Source: Planctomycetales bacterium
GTDB taxonomy: Bacteria; Planctomycetota; Phycisphaerae; SM23-33
Direction: 5' to 3'
NCBI GenBank assembly: GCA_030592655.1
Contig: JAUVIQ010000112.1
Location: 1-9,535 of the forward strand
DNA length: 9,535 nucleotides
The notes beneath the pieces are model-generated. The model did not search any database. It saw only the letters and a program-made list of their open reading frames with translations, and was not told where the DNA came from. Shown piece by piece: positions 7,316 to 9,535 of this stretch. The first letter of the stretch is position 1. Each line of letters starts with the position of its first letter. A program made the translations under genes and the position numbers.

Positions 7316-7783
7316 ATGGATGTCAGAATTGAATCGCGCAAGCCTCAAAAAGTGGCCTTTGTTCGCCACGTCGGTCCTTATGCCGAATGTGGGTCCGCGT
7401 GGGAGAAACTCATGGCATGGGCGGGACCAAAGGGTCTTGGCTCGCTGCCGGAGTGCCTGGGCATTTGCTATGACGACCCTAAGATAACTCCAGCCGACAA
7501 GATCCGCTACGACGCCTGCATTCCTGTACCCGAAGACGTCGAGGGTGAAGGCGAAATCGGCATACAGGAAATTGCCGCCGGCGACTACGCAATTGCTACC
7601 CACAAAGGCCCATACGCCGAACTCCATAAAACCTATGACTACTTGTATGGCAAGTGGGTGTCCGAAAGCGATTACGAGTTGCGGGATATCCCCAGTTTCG
7701 AGATGTATCTGAATACCCCGGATACCACGCCAGAGCAGGACCTGCTCACCGACATTTACGTACCGGTCCAAAAACAGGCGTAA
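7316..7783 (+). CDS. Stand-alone GyrI-like / AraC effector-binding domain protein
   Basis: This is a 155-residue protein from ATG 7316, chosen by ribosome binding site spacing. Earlier ATGs at 7298 and 7310 would add MKGVMK. It consists of one effector-binding domain built from two related halves: KVAFVRHVGPYAECGSAWEKL (13-33) and YAIATHKGPYAELHKTYDYLYGKW (91-114). Both halves contain the HxGPYAE pattern. DIPSFEMYLNTP, with the conserved family Glu, and LLTDIYVPV follow. The fold is that of the SbmC/GyrI gyrase-inhibitor family and of ligand pockets in AraC/MerR activators such as Rob and BmrR. No DNA-binding domain is present, so it is not itself a classical transcription factor. Known single-domain relatives bind small molecules, modulate gyrase, or hydrolyse reactive cyclopropane compounds; the role here is unassigned. 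It lies 22 bp after queD and ends the plus-strand block before a terminator. Confidence 0.88.
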   Translation: MDVRIESRKPQKVAFVRHVGPYAECGSAWEKLMAWAGPKGLGSLPECLGICYDDPKITPADKIRYDACIPVPEDVEGEGEIGIQEIAAGDYAIATHKGPYAELHKTYDYLYGKWVSESDYELRDIPSFEMYLNTPDTTPEQDLLTDIYVPVQKQA

Positions 7784-7800
7784 TTGGCGAAAAAAGTTTA

Positions 7801-7889
7801 GCAGGGATGCAGGAGATGCATGGGATAATACTTTTAGGAAAAAAAGATTTTATCCCCTGTATCCTGTGCATCCCTGCGGACTTTTTTTT
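7801..7889. terminator. Long inverted repeat acting as a probable bidirectional terminator
   Basis: Arms 7801-7828 and 7850-7877 pair at 23 of 28 positions around a 21-nt loop, including an uninterrupted 11-bp block (GCAGGGATGCA) and a 7-bp block (GGGATAA). The plus strand continues into eight T residues at 7882-7889, 4 nt after the stem. On the minus strand the stem is followed by six T residues (A run at 7790-7795). It sits between convergent genes, 17 bp after the GyrI-like stop and 20 bp from the minus-strand stop. The position and both T runs fit termination of both transcripts. The arm sequence resembles a dispersed repeat family, so the terminator may have been built from a mobile repeat. 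Confidence 0.78.
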
Positions 7890-7897
7890 CACATACG

Positions 7898-9073
7898 CTA
7901 CCTTATCATCGATTTTTCCAGCAGTTTGAAGCCGAGCGGTGTCTGGGAGATGATCATTTTATTACGAAGTATCTTTATTGAGCCTTTTCCCGTCGGGGCC
8001 CACATATCTTCGCCGATGGAGAATTTGACTATCTCGATAAGAGTTTCCCTGATTTTCTTTCGCTGTTCTCTGGGGTTATCATCCTCATCTTCGTCATCGT
8101 CGTCGTCATCGTCATCCCCCCACCCGTTGTTATTGTTACTGTTGTTTGAGTTATTATCGCCGGAGCGCAGGCTGAGTCGCGGTCCTTTGAAGTTGGGAAT
8201 GATCGTCAGCAGGTCGCCGATTTCGTAGGTTTTTACGCGGGTGGTTTTGTCCAGCGCTTCTCCGGTGGATATTTTCACGATTCCGCCCTGGACAAGCCAA
8301 TAGACACTGGAGTAACGGTCTCGCCCGGCATTGAGTTGGTCGGTTACCAGGTCCAGCGTGCGTGCGATGGAGATATTTTTGGCCTTGACGGTAATGGGGG
8401 TGTCTTTGGTGATTCCGGTAGTCTCCAGCGCTCGCCAGTTGACGTGGAAGTTCTCGCCGGACGCTTCGCGCAGAAACGCGACGGCGTTCTTCAATGCCGT
8501 CTGCGAGAAGTCGATTTCGCGCAAATTGAATCTCCGCTTCCTTGTCGGTTCCCTTCGCGTCCACGTTCGCGTTCGCAACGAAGGCCTGACCTCCTTAAAC
8601 GGCAGCAGGGAAATACGCTTGCGAAGCAGCACCCGCCTCTGCGTACTGACCTTCACGATCTTTCTGTCCCGATACCACGACAGCGGATGACCCTTCGGAG
8701 CAATGGAGTGGAGCGTCAGGTCCAGCAGTTTGTCGAATCTTACCTTGGCGGCTTTGAGTGTTACCGGAGTGTCCTTTTTGATGCCGACGTCCCTCAGCGC
8801 GTTCCAGTCTGCGCGGATGGTCAGGCCCGATAACTTCTCGTAATGCTTCAGTACGCGCATCAGCGGCATCTTCGCCAGCGAAACAGTGGATATCTCCTTG
8901 CGAAGCCTTTGTGCGGGCGTCGGATTGCGCAGAGGCCTTTTCTTCTCGACGGCGGCTTTTTTCGTCTTGGCTGGTTTGGGTTTGGACGATTTGGCGTCTT
9001 TGTCGGCTCCGAGGCCCGGCCCGGCGAACAACAACACAACCATCAACAACGCGATTGACCTGGTAATTTTCAT
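7898..9073 (-). CDS. Exported protein with two secretin-N/STN-like repeats and an Asn/Asp-rich tract
   Basis: Start ATG at 9073 gives 391 residues, and AGGAG at 9081-9085 lies 7 nt upstream. The open frame extends further upstream, but that part crosses the putative promoter and a palindromic repeat and has no ribosome binding site. A signal peptide is clear: MKITR, then a hydrophobic core (7-19), then a likely cut after GLGA (23). A Lys-rich segment spans 28-50. Two related domains follow at about 69-145 and 192-270. Each has the pattern LSGLTIRADWNALRDVGIKKDTPVTLKA / ASGENFHVNWRALETTGITKDTPITVKA split over its length, ending in IVKVST / IVKIST. They resemble the short N-terminal domains of secretins and TonB receptors. 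An Arg-rich linker (147-184) separates them. TTRVKTYEIGDLL is at 277-289, Asn-rich 307-316, an acidic run 320-332, and a C-terminal domain with WAPTGKGSIKILRNKMIISQTP at 358-379. No secretin barrel is present. The function is unknown; a periplasmic scaffold or secretion-associated role is a guess. Confidence 0.82.
   Translation of the reverse strand: MKITRSIALLMVVLLFAGPGLGADKDAKSSKPKPAKTKKAAVEKKRPLRNPTPAQRLRKEISTVSLAKMPLMRVLKHYEKLSGLTIRADWNALRDVGIKKDTPVTLKAAKVRFDKLLDLTLHSIAPKGHPLSWYRDRKIVKVSTQRRVLLRKRISLLPFKEVRPSLRTRTWTRREPTRKRRFNLREIDFSQTALKNAVAFLREASGENFHVNWRALETTGITKDTPITVKAKNISIARTLDLVTDQLNAGRDRYSSVYWLVQGGIVKISTGEALDKTTRVKTYEIGDLLTIIPNFKGPRLSLRSGDNNSNNSNNNNGWGDDDDDDDDEDEDDNPREQRKKIRETLIEIVKFSIGEDMWAPTGKGSIKILRNKMIISQTPLGFKLLEKSMIR
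8078..8155 (-). repeat. Low-complexity tract coding for Asn-rich then Asp/Glu-rich sequence
   Basis: Residues 307-332 of the exported protein are encoded by near-repetitive triplets. Asn codons (8126-8155) are followed, after Gly-Trp-Gly, by thirteen consecutive acidic codons (8078-8116). In DNA this is an interrupted GTC/ATC triplet array on the plus strand and may vary in length between strains. The acidic run could bind Ca2+ or form a flexible linker between the second repeat and the C-terminal domain. Confidence 0.8.
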
Positions 9074-9080
9074 GGCGACT

Positions 9081-9085
9081 CTCCT
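9081..9085 (-). promoter_or_regulatory. Ribosome binding site of the STN-repeat protein gene
   Basis: On the minus strand AGGAG sits 7 nt before ATG 9073. It decides the start in favour of the signal-peptide Met (MKITRSIALL) over the much longer upstream-extended open frame. Confidence 0.85.
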
Positions 9086-9115
9086 AAAGGTTCGGAAATC
9101 CTGAAATTTTTCCCA

Positions 9116-9165
9116 TGGCACCGTCGGAGATATATATGAGTGCTCGCCCGGAATGTCCGATGCCA
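9116..9165 (-). promoter_or_regulatory. Possible leader hairpin upstream of the STN-repeat protein gene
   Basis: On the minus strand TGGCA-TCGGA (9165-9156) can pair with TCCGA (9128-9124) and TGCCA (9120-9116). This gives ten base pairs with a 3-nt bulge (9121-9123) enclosing 27 nt. It would lie at the very 5' end of a transcript started from the TATAAT at 9171-9176. It matches no riboswitch I recognise. A stabilising or regulatory leader is possible, but chance pairing cannot be excluded. Confidence 0.35.
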
Positions 9166-9170
9166 CATAT

Positions 9171-9198
9171 ATTATATCGTCAATCGGGCGATATACAA
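9171..9198 (-). promoter_or_regulatory. Sigma70-like promoter for the STN-repeat protein gene
   Basis: The minus strand has a perfect -10 hexamer TATAAT (9176-9171) and, 16 nt upstream, a weak -35 candidate TTGTAT (9198-9193) that matches the consensus only in TTG. Transcription would start near 9164, leaving a leader of about 90 nt before ATG 9073. It lies in an AT-rich stretch between pyrD and the gene, consistent with separate expression from pyrD. Confidence 0.5.
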
Positions 9199-9217
9199 AA
9201 GATTTTTTCGGGATTGT

Positions 9218-9291
9218 GGTAGGCTGGGCCGGAGCGGAGCGAAGGCCCACCTTAACGTTTAGAGAAAGGTGGGCCTTCGGCCCAGCCTACC
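9218..9291. repeat. Palindromic repeat (GGTAGGCTGGGCC type) with a 10-nt bulge
   Basis: Two exact blocks pair: GGTAGGCTGGGCC at 9218-9230 with 9279-9291, and GAAGGCCCACCTT at 9241-9253 with 9266-9278. Together they make a 26-bp stem with no mismatches. One arm carries an extra GGAGCGGAGC (9231-9240), and the loop is 12 nt (9254-9265). The right arm contains the stop codon of pyrD (TAG on the minus strand, 9289-9287). No T run follows on either strand, so it is not a standard intrinsic terminator. It resembles a dispersed intergenic repeat of the REP/MITE type. Confidence 0.85.
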
Positions 9292-9535
9292 GGAGCGTAC
9301 CGATGATTTCCGTAACGCTGCTGTGGCTGTGGGCTTCGAGATATTCGGCGATACCGTCGCGGATGTCGGCCAGGCAGGCGGGGTTGATGAACGTCGCCGT
9401 TCCGACAGCCAGTCCTGTCGCCCCGGCAAGGAGGAACTCGATCGCGTCATGTGCCGACTGCAATCCGCCCATACCGATTATCTCAACGCCCGCGTCTCTG
9501 GCTACCTCCGTCCAGACGCGATGAACCATATAAAC
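9287..9535 (-). CDS. pyrD: Dihydroorotate dehydrogenase, C-terminal part
   Basis: The frame is open to the right edge of the window, so only the last 82 residues are visible; the Met codon at 9529 is internal. The segment contains the FMN phosphate-binding signature of class 1 enzymes, IIGMGGLQSAHDAIEFLLAGAT, read as two adjoining blocks, then LAVGTATFINPACL and a terminal helix DGIAEYLEAH. These are typical of PyrD type 1B, which oxidises dihydroorotate to orotate in pyrimidine synthesis and usually pairs with PyrK; no pyrK is visible here. The last codons (GTLR, stop) run into the 9218-9291 palindrome, so the repeat supplies the stop codon. The next minus-strand gene starts 213 bp downstream and appears to have its own promoter. 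Confidence 0.93.
   Translation of the reverse strand, partial: VYMVHRVWTEVARDAGVEIIGMGGLQSAHDAIEFLLAGATGLAVGTATFINPACLADIRDGIAEYLEAHSHSSVTEIIGTLR

Noticed and set aside
7067..7771. Minus-strand 234-codon frame under queD and the GyrI-like gene
   Set aside because: Both plus-strand genes there have clear motifs. The antisense frame shows none and has no ribosome binding site.
8081..8115. Triplet array seen as a possible CRISPR or microsatellite locus
   Set aside because: There are no spacers or dyad repeats. It is explained as codons for an acidic tract.
8336..8833. Plus-strand 165-codon frame opposite the STN-repeat gene
   Set aside because: It is a shadow of the minus-strand gene, which has a signal peptide, a ribosome binding site and internal domain repeats.
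9074..9250. N-terminal extension of the STN-repeat protein to a Met at 9250
   Set aside because: It would translate through a perfect TATAAT and part of a palindromic repeat, and would bury the signal peptide. The ribosome binding site at 9081-9085 favours ATG 9073.

Overview
The window looks like chromosomal DNA from a moderately GC-rich, Gram-negative-type bacterium. My best guess is the Planctomycetota, in the Phycisphaerae/Sedimentisphaerales neighbourhood. This rests on the style of the intergenic palindromic repeats (ACGGGCGAGACGCCCGT, GTAATTGGTAATT, GCAGGGATGCA and GTAGGCTGGGCC types), which I recall from such genomes, and on a secretin-N-like repeat protein of a type I associate with that phylum. 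It is inference, not proof. I see no phage, transposase, CRISPR, tRNA or rRNA sequence.

Layout, left to right. Bases 1-623 hold the 3' part of a D-hexose-6-phosphate mutarotase (YeaD family). Bases 624-887 are a spacer with three GC-rich palindromic elements. Bases 888-7783 hold six closely spaced plus-strand genes that are probably transcribed as one or two units. They are an RND efflux periplasmic adaptor, its inner-membrane RND permease (broken by a +1 frameshift at an A9 run), a small Kdo/WaaP-type sugar kinase-like protein, queE, queD, and a stand-alone GyrI-like effector-binding protein. A long imperfect inverted repeat at 7801-7877, with T runs on both sides, separates this block from two minus-strand genes. 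These are an exported protein with two secretin/TonB short N-terminal-like repeats and an Asn/Asp-rich tract (7898-9073), and the 3' end of pyrD (9287-9535). A 26-bp palindrome with a 10-nt bulge overlaps the pyrD stop codon.

How the genes fit together. The adaptor and permease form an envelope tripartite pump; its outer-membrane partner is not in the window. QueE and QueD are two of the early enzymes of 7-deazaguanine (queuosine) synthesis; FolE and QueC are not in the window. The kinase-like protein would act on lipopolysaccharide core sugars if it is active, which fits an outer-membrane-bearing cell. No shared pathway links the pump, kinase, queuosine and GyrI genes beyond their spacing.

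I did not find a convincing new multi-gene system. The points most worth a second look are the A9 frameshift in the pump gene, the duplicated STN-like protein without a secretin barrel, the kinase with an altered catalytic loop, and four different palindromic repeat families sitting at or near gene ends.
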